The notes under the pieces: generated by a model
Databases searched by the model: none
Told to the model about the DNA's origin: nothing
Seen by the model: the letters and a program-made list of their open reading frames with translations, nothing else
Program-made: the position numbers and the translations under genes
Shown here: in pieces, positions 14,487 through 20,634 of the stretch
How positions within the stretch are numbered: position 1 is the first letter of the stretch
How the letters are laid out: each line of letters opens with the position of its first letter
Virus record (IMG/VR): IMGVR_UViG_3300046001_002163
Span: 1-29,396 of that record
Length of the DNA stretch: 29,396 bases
Direction: 5' to 3' (one strand)
From: a virus

Positions 14487-15674
14487 TTGTCAACTAAAAA
14501 CAGTTTTGTTTTAAGAAATACATTAGCAGGTGTCACTACTAGTTTGGCCATGGTGCCAGAGGTAGTGGCATTTGCTTTATTAGCGCACGTTAATCCATTG
14601 GTTGGATTATATGCTGCATTTATACTAGGATTAGTGGCTGCAGTTTTTGGCGGAAGGCCGGGACTTATAAGTGGTGGCGCAGGTAGTCTGGCAGTTGTTT
14701 CTGTTGCGTTAGTAGTTACTCACGGAGTGGAATATCTGTTTGCTAGTATTGTACTAATGGGTATAATACAATTGGCATTTGGTTACATGCAGATGGGTAA
14801 ACTAATTAAATTAGTTAGCTCAACTGTTATGACTGGTTTTGTTAACGGGCTTGCGCTTGTTATTTTCATTGCGCAGTTTCATCAGCTTAAAACCGACGGA
14901 GTGTGGCTACAAGGACAACAATTATACACAACCGCAGGACTGATATTATTAACAGTCATAGCAGTAGTTGCGGCTCCAAAACTTATTAAACGTATGCCAG
15001 CTAGTTTGTTTGGCATTGTTATAGCCACTGTGGTAGCATTAACTTTCAATCTAGATACACATTATGTCAAGGATATTGCAACTATATCCGGAGCATTTCC
15101 TAGTTTCCATATACCCGATGTACCATTTACATGGGCGACACTAGCCATTATTGCTCCATATTCATTTATACTTGCAGCTATTGGATTAATAGAAACCTTA
15201 CTAACAGCGCAATTAGTTGATGATTATGTACATCACCACAAACCAATCGGCAGTACTCATCCAAACAAAGAAAGTATGGCACAAGGTGCAGGTAATTTAC
15301 TTACAGGATTGTTTGGCGGTATGGGTGGGTGTGCAATGATTGGACAAACTGTGATTAACTTAGAGGCGGGCGGTTTCAACAGATTAGCTGGCATAGTACA
15401 ATCATTGTGTATACTTGCTTATATTTTATTTGCCAGTGTTGTAATTGAGAATATACCAATGGCGGCACTAATTGGAGTAATGTTTGTTGTTTGTTATCAT
15501 ACATTCAATTGGAAAAGTTTGACATTAGCACAACCGAAAGAAGATATGATATTAATATTGACAGTGACTATATTAACTGTTATACTTAACTTAGCGTATG
15601 CAGTTTTAATTGGAATTGTATTAACCAGCATGTTACATTACTGGAAACATGTTAATAAAAAGGAAGTTGCGTGA
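14487..15674 (+). CDS. SulP (SLC26)-family inorganic anion transporter without STAS domain
   Basis: The product is 395 residues, TTG start at 14487 just after the upstream stop. It is hydrophobic throughout, with about ten to twelve membrane segments. MVPEVVAFALLAHVNPLVGL (about 17-36) matches the SulP signature, normally (I/V)PQ..A...L.G..P..GLY. GGRPGLISGGAGSLAVV follows as in the family, and GLFGGMGGCAMIGQTVINLE is the later conserved loop. The sequence ends at KHVNKKEVA, right after the last helix, so the cytoplasmic STAS domain of most SulP proteins is missing. Relatives carry sulfate, bicarbonate or dicarboxylates; the ion here is unknown. Probably inserted in the host inner membrane. 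Confidence 0.82.
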   Translation: MSTKNSFVLRNTLAGVTTSLAMVPEVVAFALLAHVNPLVGLYAAFILGLVAAVFGGRPGLISGGAGSLAVVSVALVVTHGVEYLFASIVLMGIIQLAFGYMQMGKLIKLVSSTVMTGFVNGLALVIFIAQFHQLKTDGVWLQGQQLYTTAGLILLTVIAVVAAPKLIKRMPASLFGIVIATVVALTFNLDTHYVKDIATISGAFPSFHIPDVPFTWATLAIIAPYSFILAAIGLIETLLTAQLVDDYVHHHKPIGSTHPNKESMAQGAGNLLTGLFGGMGGCAMIGQTVINLEAGGFNRLAGIVQSLCILAYILFASVVIENIPMAALIGVMFVVCYHTFNWKSLTLAQPKEDMILILTVTILTVILNLAYAVLIGIVLTSMLHYWKHVNKKEVA

Positions 15675-16567
15675 GAGTAAAATTATTATGTACAGATGGC
15701 AAGGGCACATTCAGTGAAATTGCATGGGATAAACCAGCAATTACAGCAGATGATATTGAAGTACGTGCTGTCTTAACTGGAGTATGCCGTAGTGATATTG
15801 ATATGATGCAGGGCGAGTTTGGTCCATTGCCTATTAGTATGCACGGACACGAAGGACTTGGGCAAGTAACTAATGTAGGTGCTAATATTACCGATGTAAA
15901 AGTTGGCGATTATGTTGCCACACGTGGTGAACCTGCTTATGCAGATATGTACAATGTTAGGGCACGAGAATATGTTAGTGTGCCCGCAGCAGAACCTAAA
16001 TATATATTAGAACCAGTTGCTTGTGGTATTAATGTAGTAAATCAAAACTTACGCGAAGTTGCTGAACGTGCTGGTGAAGGTCGTCGCTTGTTAATATTGG
16101 GCAGTGGCTTCCTTGCATGGGTAGCGTATAACACCTTGTTAATTAATCATTTAGAGTTTGATATCACAGTAATTGGCCGCAGTAATCAAGACTTGTGGCA
16201 GGGTAAATTATCTCAAGAAATTACTGGTGTTTATGATGTTATTATCGACTTAACTGAACGCACTGATTACTTACAAGGCGACTGTGTTGCAAATAATGGA
16301 TTAATTATTATTGGTACAGACAAACATATTAATCAAACATTTGGACAATTGATTTGGAAAGCTGTTACTATTAGTTTTCCGAGCCCACGCACACCACGCT
16401 TTTATGAAGCAATGGTGTTAGCACGTGATTGGGTTGCTTCTGGTCAATTAACTGTTGACAAGTTCTGGACAAAGTCGTATAATAGAAAGACAGAGTGGCA
16501 ATCTGCATTTGCAGATGGCGTTAATAGACCAGCAGGCTACAGTAGAGGATACATTAAGTGGGATTAA
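15671..16567 (+). CDS. Zinc-type medium-chain dehydrogenase (MDR family)
   Basis: The product is 298 residues, GTG start overlapping the SulP stop by four bases. GVCRSDIDMMQG (C39) and GHEGLGQV (H60, E61) are the catalytic-zinc motifs of alcohol/threonine/sorbitol dehydrogenases. ILEPVACGINVV carries the next conserved glutamate. RRLLILGSGFLAW is the Rossmann nucleotide-binding turn. The structural-zinc four-cysteine loop is absent and the protein is about 40 residues short of typical, so it is a trimmed form. It is coupled to the SulP and Gfo/Idh/MocA genes. It probably oxidises a polyol or sugar derivative, or reduces an aldehyde; substrate unknown. Confidence 0.75.
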   Translation: MRVKLLCTDGKGTFSEIAWDKPAITADDIEVRAVLTGVCRSDIDMMQGEFGPLPISMHGHEGLGQVTNVGANITDVKVGDYVATRGEPAYADMYNVRAREYVSVPAAEPKYILEPVACGINVVNQNLREVAERAGEGRRLLILGSGFLAWVAYNTLLINHLEFDITVIGRSNQDLWQGKLSQEITGVYDVIIDLTERTDYLQGDCVANNGLIIIGTDKHINQTFGQLIWKAVTISFPSPRTPRFYEAMVLARDWVASGQLTVDKFWTKSYNRKTEWQSAFADGVNRPAGYSRGYIKWD

Positions 16568-17076
16568 ACACAGAAGAACGTCAGGAAGTAGTATATTTTA
16601 CAGGATATGAAGTAGAGCATACAATATGTTATGGTATGAAAACTTTGTTTGTAGTGGGTACTCCACCGTTGGCAGAAATTTTAGAGCAAGCACGAACACA
16701 GCTGGTAACACAAATTTATTTTGGTACTAGCCAAAGTTTTAATCCTCAAGCAGTAACTAATGAAGAATATTCAGCCTGGGATGAAGTTATCAAAGGCTGT
16801 TTAGATGCAGGCTTTTGGGTAGCATTAGATTTTGGAGTCGAACACATCGAAGGTGTTATTGAGAGTGGTTATTCAGAATATGCTAGATTTGTGCCAATGA
16901 TTAGTGTTAAATTACCATATATCAATCAACTTAATTATAATGCAACAATTAAATTAGATGATATAACATGGGGAGCTACCAATCCCGGTGTGTGGACACA
17001 TCACCTTCAAAGTCTAATGGGTAAGGACAAATTTACCTATTGGGATCAATATACTCAAGATACAGAGATCAAATAA
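16558..17076 (+). CDS. Unknown phage protein between dpdA and folE
   Basis: The product is 172 residues. GTG 16558 overlaps the dehydrogenase by ten bases. The sequence is alpha/beta: VVYFTGYEVEHTICYGMKTL, then TLFVVG, IYFGTSQSF, GFWVALDFGVEHIEGVI and ARFVPMISVKLPYI. Alternating strands and helices resemble a small TIM-like or Rossmann-like fold, but no catalytic motif is clear. Conserved-looking histidine, glutamate and aspartate residues suggest an enzyme. It is coupled to the next gene through TAATG. I do not recognise a named family. Confidence 0.6.
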   Translation: MGLNTEERQEVVYFTGYEVEHTICYGMKTLFVVGTPPLAEILEQARTQLVTQIYFGTSQSFNPQAVTNEEYSAWDEVIKGCLDAGFWVALDFGVEHIEGVIESGYSEYARFVPMISVKLPYINQLNYNATIKLDDITWGATNPGVWTHHLQSLMGKDKFTYWDQYTQDTEIK

Positions 17077-17504
17077 TGATACAAGCAGAACGTGAACAAA
17101 TAGATAGAGTTATGCAGGCTGCCAAGAAAAAGATATGGGTAACTTTCCAACGTGAAGGTATACATTGTTATCCTGCGGCGGCTAATGAACCAACACTAGC
17201 AGATGTTGCTTTTTTAGCATCACCGCATCGTCATATATTCCATTTTAGAGTGGCAATTGAAGTTACGCACAATGACCGCGATATTGAATTTATTCAATTT
17301 AAACGTTGGTTAGAAGCACTGTATGTAAATACTACATTACAGTTAGATTATAAGAGTTGTGAAATGATATCAGATGATTTGTATATGCAAATCGCTATAA
17401 AATATCCCAATCGCGATGTTTGGATAGAAGTATCCGAAGATGGCGAGAATGGATGTTCCGTTGAGTACAATTGTACTCGTCCCTTGCAGTCTGTCACTAT
17501 TTAA
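17076..17504 (+). CDS. Unknown phage protein with His/Asp-rich core
   Basis: I take the start as ATG 17076, overlapping the previous stop (TAATG), giving 142 residues (MIQAEREQIDRVMQAA); an upstream in-frame start would overlap the neighbour for no reason. PHRHIFHFRVAIEVTHNDRD is followed by IEFIQFKRWLEALY and, near the end, WIEVSEDGENGCSVEY. The strand with alternating His/Phe followed by a helix recalls T-fold or ferredoxin-like enzymes, but no family is certain. Its position between dpdA and folE makes a pathway role worth testing. A 16-bp palindrome lies near its 3' end. Confidence 0.6.
   Translation: MIQAEREQIDRVMQAAKKKIWVTFQREGIHCYPAAANEPTLADVAFLASPHRHIFHFRVAIEVTHNDRDIEFIQFKRWLEALYVNTTLQLDYKSCEMISDDLYMQIAIKYPNRDVWIEVSEDGENGCSVEYNCTRPLQSVTI
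17463..17478. repeat. Perfect 16-bp palindrome
   Basis: GAGTACAATTGTACTC reads the same on both strands. It lies in the last codons of the 17076 gene, 39 bases before the GTG of the next gene. It could be a site for a dimeric DNA-binding protein, or chance: about one such palindrome is expected every 65 kb in random sequence. Confidence 0.4.
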
Positions 17505-17516
17505 GGAGAATTTTCC

Positions 17517-17747
17517 GTGGCAAATCCAGTTTGGCTTAAAAAGTATCTTACTATGAAGCCTGAAGTAAGACAAATCTACAACGATTTAGATGCATGGTGC
17601 AACTACTGTCGTTTCCACATGATCAAGTATGATGAGGCTGATTTGTATGTTAGCCCAGCGTACAAAGAATGGCAGGAAAAACGCAAACGTCGTGAACAAT
17701 GGCGTCAGCAACAAGGACAAACTCCAGGCTATCAAGGACGTAGATAG
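17517..17747 (+). CDS. Small basic unknown protein
   Basis: The product is 76 residues, GTG start at 17517 with a strong AAGGAG (17503-17508) eight bases upstream. The sequence WLKKYLTMKPEVRQIYNDLD is followed by AWCNYCRFHMIKYDEADLY, with a CxxC pair, and a very basic tail (EKRKRREQWRQQQGQ). The CxxC pair plus basic tail could suggest a nucleic-acid or metal-binding protein, but two cysteines alone are weak evidence. The glycosyltransferase gene starts two bases after its stop. Confidence 0.6.
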   Translation: MANPVWLKKYLTMKPEVRQIYNDLDAWCNYCRFHMIKYDEADLYVSPAYKEWQEKRKRREQWRQQQGQTPGYQGRR

Positions 17748-17748
17748 C

Positions 17749-18846
17749 ATGACTGTTTATCTAGTTGATCTAGAAGCAGTCGAAACTAGGTACACGGGAC
17801 AGTGGAAGTCTCATGTACCTAAGTTGCTCGAGGAACATGGACATGAAGTTTATGTTATTGCAGGACCTCATGATATCCCAGCGGCTACTACTCCGGGTGC
17901 TTTCTTGAACTTTGGTGGCACAAATATCTACAAAGCTAGTCAAGTTGAGCAAATAGCAAGATTATTCACAGAAGGTAGGATTGTCAAAGGAGATCATTTC
18001 ATCTTTACCGATGCATGGCATCCTGGCATCATCAATCTTAAATATATGAGTGAGCTACTGGGTATTCCTGTAACTATACATGCACTTTGGCATGCTGGCA
18101 GTTATGATCCGCAAGACTTCCTAGGACGTCTTATCGGTGATGCTCCGTGGGTTAGACATGCTGAAAAGAGTTTCTTTCATGCAGTTGACTATAACTACTT
18201 TGCCACTGATTTTCATATCGAGATGTTCTTTACTAATCTATTAAATGATTATCCTACTGAAAATCCGTGGTTTGATGAAGACCTAGCAGAACTACGTGCA
18301 GGTACCTTAACAGATAAGATTGTACGCAGTGGTTGGCCTATGGAATATATGCCAGAAACTATTACACCTTATAAGACTACCAAACGTGATTTGATTTTAT
18401 TTCCACATCGCGTAGCACCAGAGAAGCAGGTTGAGATATTTAAAGAACTTGCGGCCGCACTACCACAGTATGAATGGATTGTATGTCAAGAACAGAACTT
18501 GACAAAAGCAGGGTATCATACTTTACTAGGCGAAGCTAAGATAGTATTCAGTGCCAACCTACAAGAAACATTGGGTATTAGTATGTACGAAGGTGCACTC
18601 ACTGATGCTATTCCAATGGTACCAGATAGACTAAGTTATACAGAGATGTATGCTGAGATATGGCGCTATCCTAGTGAATGGACTGAATCCTACAGTAGTT
18701 TCTTACATAATAAGCAAGCATTATGTGATAAGATTGTAGAGTTCATGACTGACTATGATGAATATGCTAAGTTAGTTCCACAGCAGGCACGTAGTTTACA
18801 TCATGATTTCTTTTCGGCAACTGAACTATTAAAGAATATTAAGTAA
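17749..18846 (+). CDS. GT-B-type glycosyltransferase (family 1/4-like)
   Basis: I take ATG 17749, just after the upstream stop, giving 365 residues. An earlier in-frame ATG would overlap the small basic gene by more than 100 bases. The N-terminal half has a Rossmann-like layout (MTVYLVDLE..., VPKLLEEHGHEVYVIAG). The C-terminal half has DLILFPHRVAPEKQVEIFKE, WIVCQEQNL and AKIVFSANLQETLGISMYEG, the last matching the E..G....EA region (E-x7-E-like) that binds the nucleotide sugar in GT4-type enzymes. It may glycosylate phage DNA, virion proteins or a surface glycan. It overlaps the aminotransferase-like gene by one base. Confidence 0.75.
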   Translation: MTVYLVDLEAVETRYTGQWKSHVPKLLEEHGHEVYVIAGPHDIPAATTPGAFLNFGGTNIYKASQVEQIARLFTEGRIVKGDHFIFTDAWHPGIINLKYMSELLGIPVTIHALWHAGSYDPQDFLGRLIGDAPWVRHAEKSFFHAVDYNYFATDFHIEMFFTNLLNDYPTENPWFDEDLAELRAGTLTDKIVRSGWPMEYMPETITPYKTTKRDLILFPHRVAPEKQVEIFKELAAALPQYEWIVCQEQNLTKAGYHTLLGEAKIVFSANLQETLGISMYEGALTDAIPMVPDRLSYTEMYAEIWRYPSEWTESYSSFLHNKQALCDKIVEFMTDYDEYAKLVPQQARSLHHDFFSATELLKNIK

Positions 18847-19430
18847 TGTCAGCATTTGATCCAATATACCAGTTTGAACGAGCATTAGGTGAGCTTACGG
18901 GCGCACCTTTTGTTGTTATGACAGATTCATGTACACATGCACTAGAACTGTGTCTACGTTACGACAAGGTAAAACGGTGTCGTTTTACGGCATTTACCTA
19001 CCTTAGTGTGCCAATGACCATGCATAAATTAGGCATTTCATATGGTTTAGTGCCCGATAATGAATGGGTTGGAGAATATCCTATACTTGGTACACGGATA
19101 TGGGATAGTGCAAGATTACTACGTACAGGTATGTATCGTAGTGGACAGATGCAGTGTTTGAGCTTTGGCTACAGCAAGCCGCTAGAGATTGGTCGTGGTG
19201 GCGCTATCCTATTAGATGATCAACGGGTATATGAGTCATTAATACGTCAACGTAGCGATGGTAGAGACCTAAGGATAACACCGTGGGAATCACAAAAAGT
19301 ATTTGAAGTTGGGTATCACTATCGCCCAACTATAGAAGAAGCCGAACAAGCACTAGAAAAATTACCCTCAGTAGATCAATCACCTAAATACCATGAATAT
19401 CCGGACCTACGTGAAATTATTATCAAATAG
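18846..19430 (+). CDS. Short DegT/DnrJ/EryC1-like aminotransferase
   Basis: The product is 194 residues, ATG overlapping the previous stop (TAATG). APFVVMTDSCTHALELCLRY matches the PLP-phosphate-binding start of sugar aminotransferases. FTAFTYLSVPMTMHKLGI matches their next strand-helix, and LSFGYSKPLEIGRGGAILLD places K111 as the PLP lysine before the conserved GGAI. Usual members are 360-400 residues, so the second half and part of the large domain are gone. It may work as a minimal enzyme, as a dehydratase-like variant, or be a degenerate remnant. Coupling to a glycosyltransferase suggests an amino-sugar modification. Confidence 0.68.
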   Translation: MSAFDPIYQFERALGELTGAPFVVMTDSCTHALELCLRYDKVKRCRFTAFTYLSVPMTMHKLGISYGLVPDNEWVGEYPILGTRIWDSARLLRTGMYRSGQMQCLSFGYSKPLEIGRGGAILLDDQRVYESLIRQRSDGRDLRITPWESQKVFEVGYHYRPTIEEAEQALEKLPSVDQSPKYHEYPDLREIIIK

Positions 19431-19431
19431 T

Positions 19432-19460
19432 TTGACACGTATAATAATTTCACGTACACT
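19432..19460 (+). promoter_or_regulatory. Sigma70-type promoter for folE (TTGACA-17-TACACT)
   Basis: A perfect TTGACA at 19432-19437, 17-bp spacer and TACACT at 19455-19460 begin one base after the aminotransferase stop codon. The start point would be near 19467, leaving a leader of about 70 bases before folE. Confidence 0.8.
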
Positions 19461-19468
19461 TAATGTAA

Positions 19469-19476
19469 GATAAATA
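19469..19476 (+). promoter_or_regulatory. Possible late box GATAAATA before folE
   Basis: GATAAATA matches seven of eight bases of the T4 late -10 consensus and lies just downstream of the sigma70-type promoter, 60 bases before folE. It may allow late expression of folE as well. Confidence 0.35.
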
Positions 19477-19480
19477 TTAG

Positions 19481-19498
19481 TGCTACATAAAGGTAGCA
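19481..19498 (+). promoter_or_regulatory. Hairpin in the folE leader
   Basis: TGCTAC (19481-19486), loop ATAAAG, GTAGCA (19493-19498): a perfect 6-bp stem near the predicted 5' end of the folE transcript, followed by AAAA. It could stabilise the transcript or act as a control element. No known riboswitch (for example preQ1) was recognised. Confidence 0.4.
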
Positions 19499-19535
19499 AA
19501 ATTCACAATTTAAACCATCACAAAGGAAGGTTATC

Positions 19536-20219
19536 ATGTCATACAACAAAACAAAAACAGATCCCGTCTTGGGACAAGCAGTACACGAACACTTAGTTAA
19601 AATGGGAGTAGAAACTCCAACTATTTCAAATGATATTGATCGTAAAGATAAGATTGATAAAATTGAACAGCATTTTACCGCAATTATGCAAACATTAGGG
19701 TTAGATTTAACTGATGATAGTTTAGTAGAAACTCCTAAACGTGTTGCTAAAATGTATGTTAACGAAATATTTTGGGGACTCGATTACGAAGCATTTCCAA
19801 AGTGCACCACAGTAGAAAACAAAATGAAATACGATGAGATGGTAATTGAACGCAATGTCAATGTCCAATCAAATTGTGAACATCACTTTGTTGTTATTGA
19901 TGGGGTGGCTACAGTAGGTTATATTCCGAATCATAAAGTGTTAGGATTAAGTAAAATTAATCGTGTAGTCGAATATTTTAGCAAGCGTCCGCAAATACAA
20001 GAACGATTAACTGAACAAATTTATCACGCACTACAATACATTCTCGAAACAGATCATATCGGGGTTGTATTAGATGCACAACATTATTGCGTTAAGTCGC
20101 GGGGTGTAGAGGATGTAGGAAGTTCAACAGTTACATCAAAACTTGGCGGTTGTTTTAAAACTGAATCAAGTGTACGTGCAGAATTTATGAATATTGTCAA
20201 CAGCTGCAAAGTTCGATAA
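19536..20219 (+). CDS. folE: GTP cyclohydrolase I (FolE), first step of 7-deazaguanine synthesis
   Basis: The enzyme converts GTP to dihydroneopterin triphosphate. The product is 227 residues, ATG 19536 after AAGGAAGG. Zinc ligands C114 and H117 (QSNCEHHFVVIDG) and C185 (QHYCVKSRGV) have the same spacing as C110, H113 and C181 of E. coli FolE. ETPKRVAKMYVNEIFWGLDY, GLSKINRVVEYF and RPQIQERLTEQI are further family signatures. The ~40 residues before the catalytic domain are unremarkable. With QueD, QueE and the DpdA-like protein it most likely feeds DNA 7-deazaguanine modification rather than folate. Confidence 0.95.
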   Translation: MSYNKTKTDPVLGQAVHEHLVKMGVETPTISNDIDRKDKIDKIEQHFTAIMQTLGLDLTDDSLVETPKRVAKMYVNEIFWGLDYEAFPKCTTVENKMKYDEMVIERNVNVQSNCEHHFVVIDGVATVGYIPNHKVLGLSKINRVVEYFSKRPQIQERLTEQIYHALQYILETDHIGVVLDAQHYCVKSRGVEDVGSSTVTSKLGGCFKTESSVRAEFMNIVNSCKVR

Positions 20220-20229
20220 AGGAATAGTT

Positions 20230-20568
20230 ATGTTTAAAAGATGGTTAACTCGACTAGTAGATGAATGGCGATTAGATGCGTACGAAGAATGTGTACCAGA
20301 ACCAAGTTCAAATAGACAGCGTAAAAAGTTTGGTCAGAAGATTGGCAGTGGGAATAAGACACCATCACAGCAACGTGTATCACATAACTACGATGATGAC
20401 GGAGTAATTACATTTAAAGTATATGGTGCGAATGGTGGGAAGATTGTTGAAGCCGCACGTTACGATGATAAGCACGACCAAGAACGCATCAAACTGTACA
20501 TCATCGAAGAGAATGCAGACTTTACAGAATCATTGAGTAAAATTGTTACAATGGAGTATATGCGCTAA
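20230..20568 (+). CDS. Small unknown protein downstream of folE
   Basis: I take ATG 20230, which follows AAAGGA overlapping the folE stop, giving 112 residues (MFKRWLTRLVDEWRLDAYEE). An upstream in-frame ATG at 20194 would lie inside folE. The middle is basic and polar (NRQRKKFGQKIGSGNKTPSQ). The C-terminal part GVITFKVYGANGGKIVEAAR and KLYIIEENADFTESLSKIV looks like a small beta-alpha domain. No catalytic motif, signal peptide or membrane segment is visible. It probably ends the folE transcript, because a strong promoter follows directly. Confidence 0.6.
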   Translation: MFKRWLTRLVDEWRLDAYEECVPEPSSNRQRKKFGQKIGSGNKTPSQQRVSHNYDDDGVITFKVYGANGGKIVEAARYDDKHDQERIKLYIIEENADFTESLSKIVTMEYMR

Positions 20569-20575
20569 TATAGCG
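20563..20575 (+). other. Small stem-loop between the folE unit and the subtilase promoter
   Basis: CGCTA (20563-20567), ATA, TAGCG (20571-20575) form a 5-bp stem over the stop codon of the preceding gene, directly before the -35 box at 20577. A TTTT follows seven bases later. It could be a weak terminator or a regulatory site. Confidence 0.25.
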
Positions 20576-20576
20576 G

Positions 20577-20604
20577 TTGACTTTTCTGTAAATTAGTGTA
20601 TAAT
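20577..20604 (+). promoter_or_regulatory. Sigma70-type promoter for the subtilase gene (TTGACT-16-TATAAT)
   Basis: TTGACT at 20577-20582, 16-bp spacer and perfect TATAAT at 20599-20604 preceded by TG. The start point would be near 20611, which rules out any coding start upstream of that and fixes the subtilase start at 20635. Confidence 0.8.
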
Positions 20605-20634
20605 GTGTATACGCTTAACCCTCAAAGGATGTGT

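Noticed and set aside
18497-18530. TTGACA inside the glycosyltransferase gene as a promoter
   Set aside because: The downstream hexamer at the right spacing is a poor -10 and no gene starts nearby.
20596-20634. Earlier in-frame starts for the subtilase gene (20596, 20629)
   Set aside because: 20596 lies within the promoter spacer next to the -10 box, upstream of the predicted transcript start. From 20629 the ATG would overlap its own ribosome binding site; 20635 gives a clean signal peptide.
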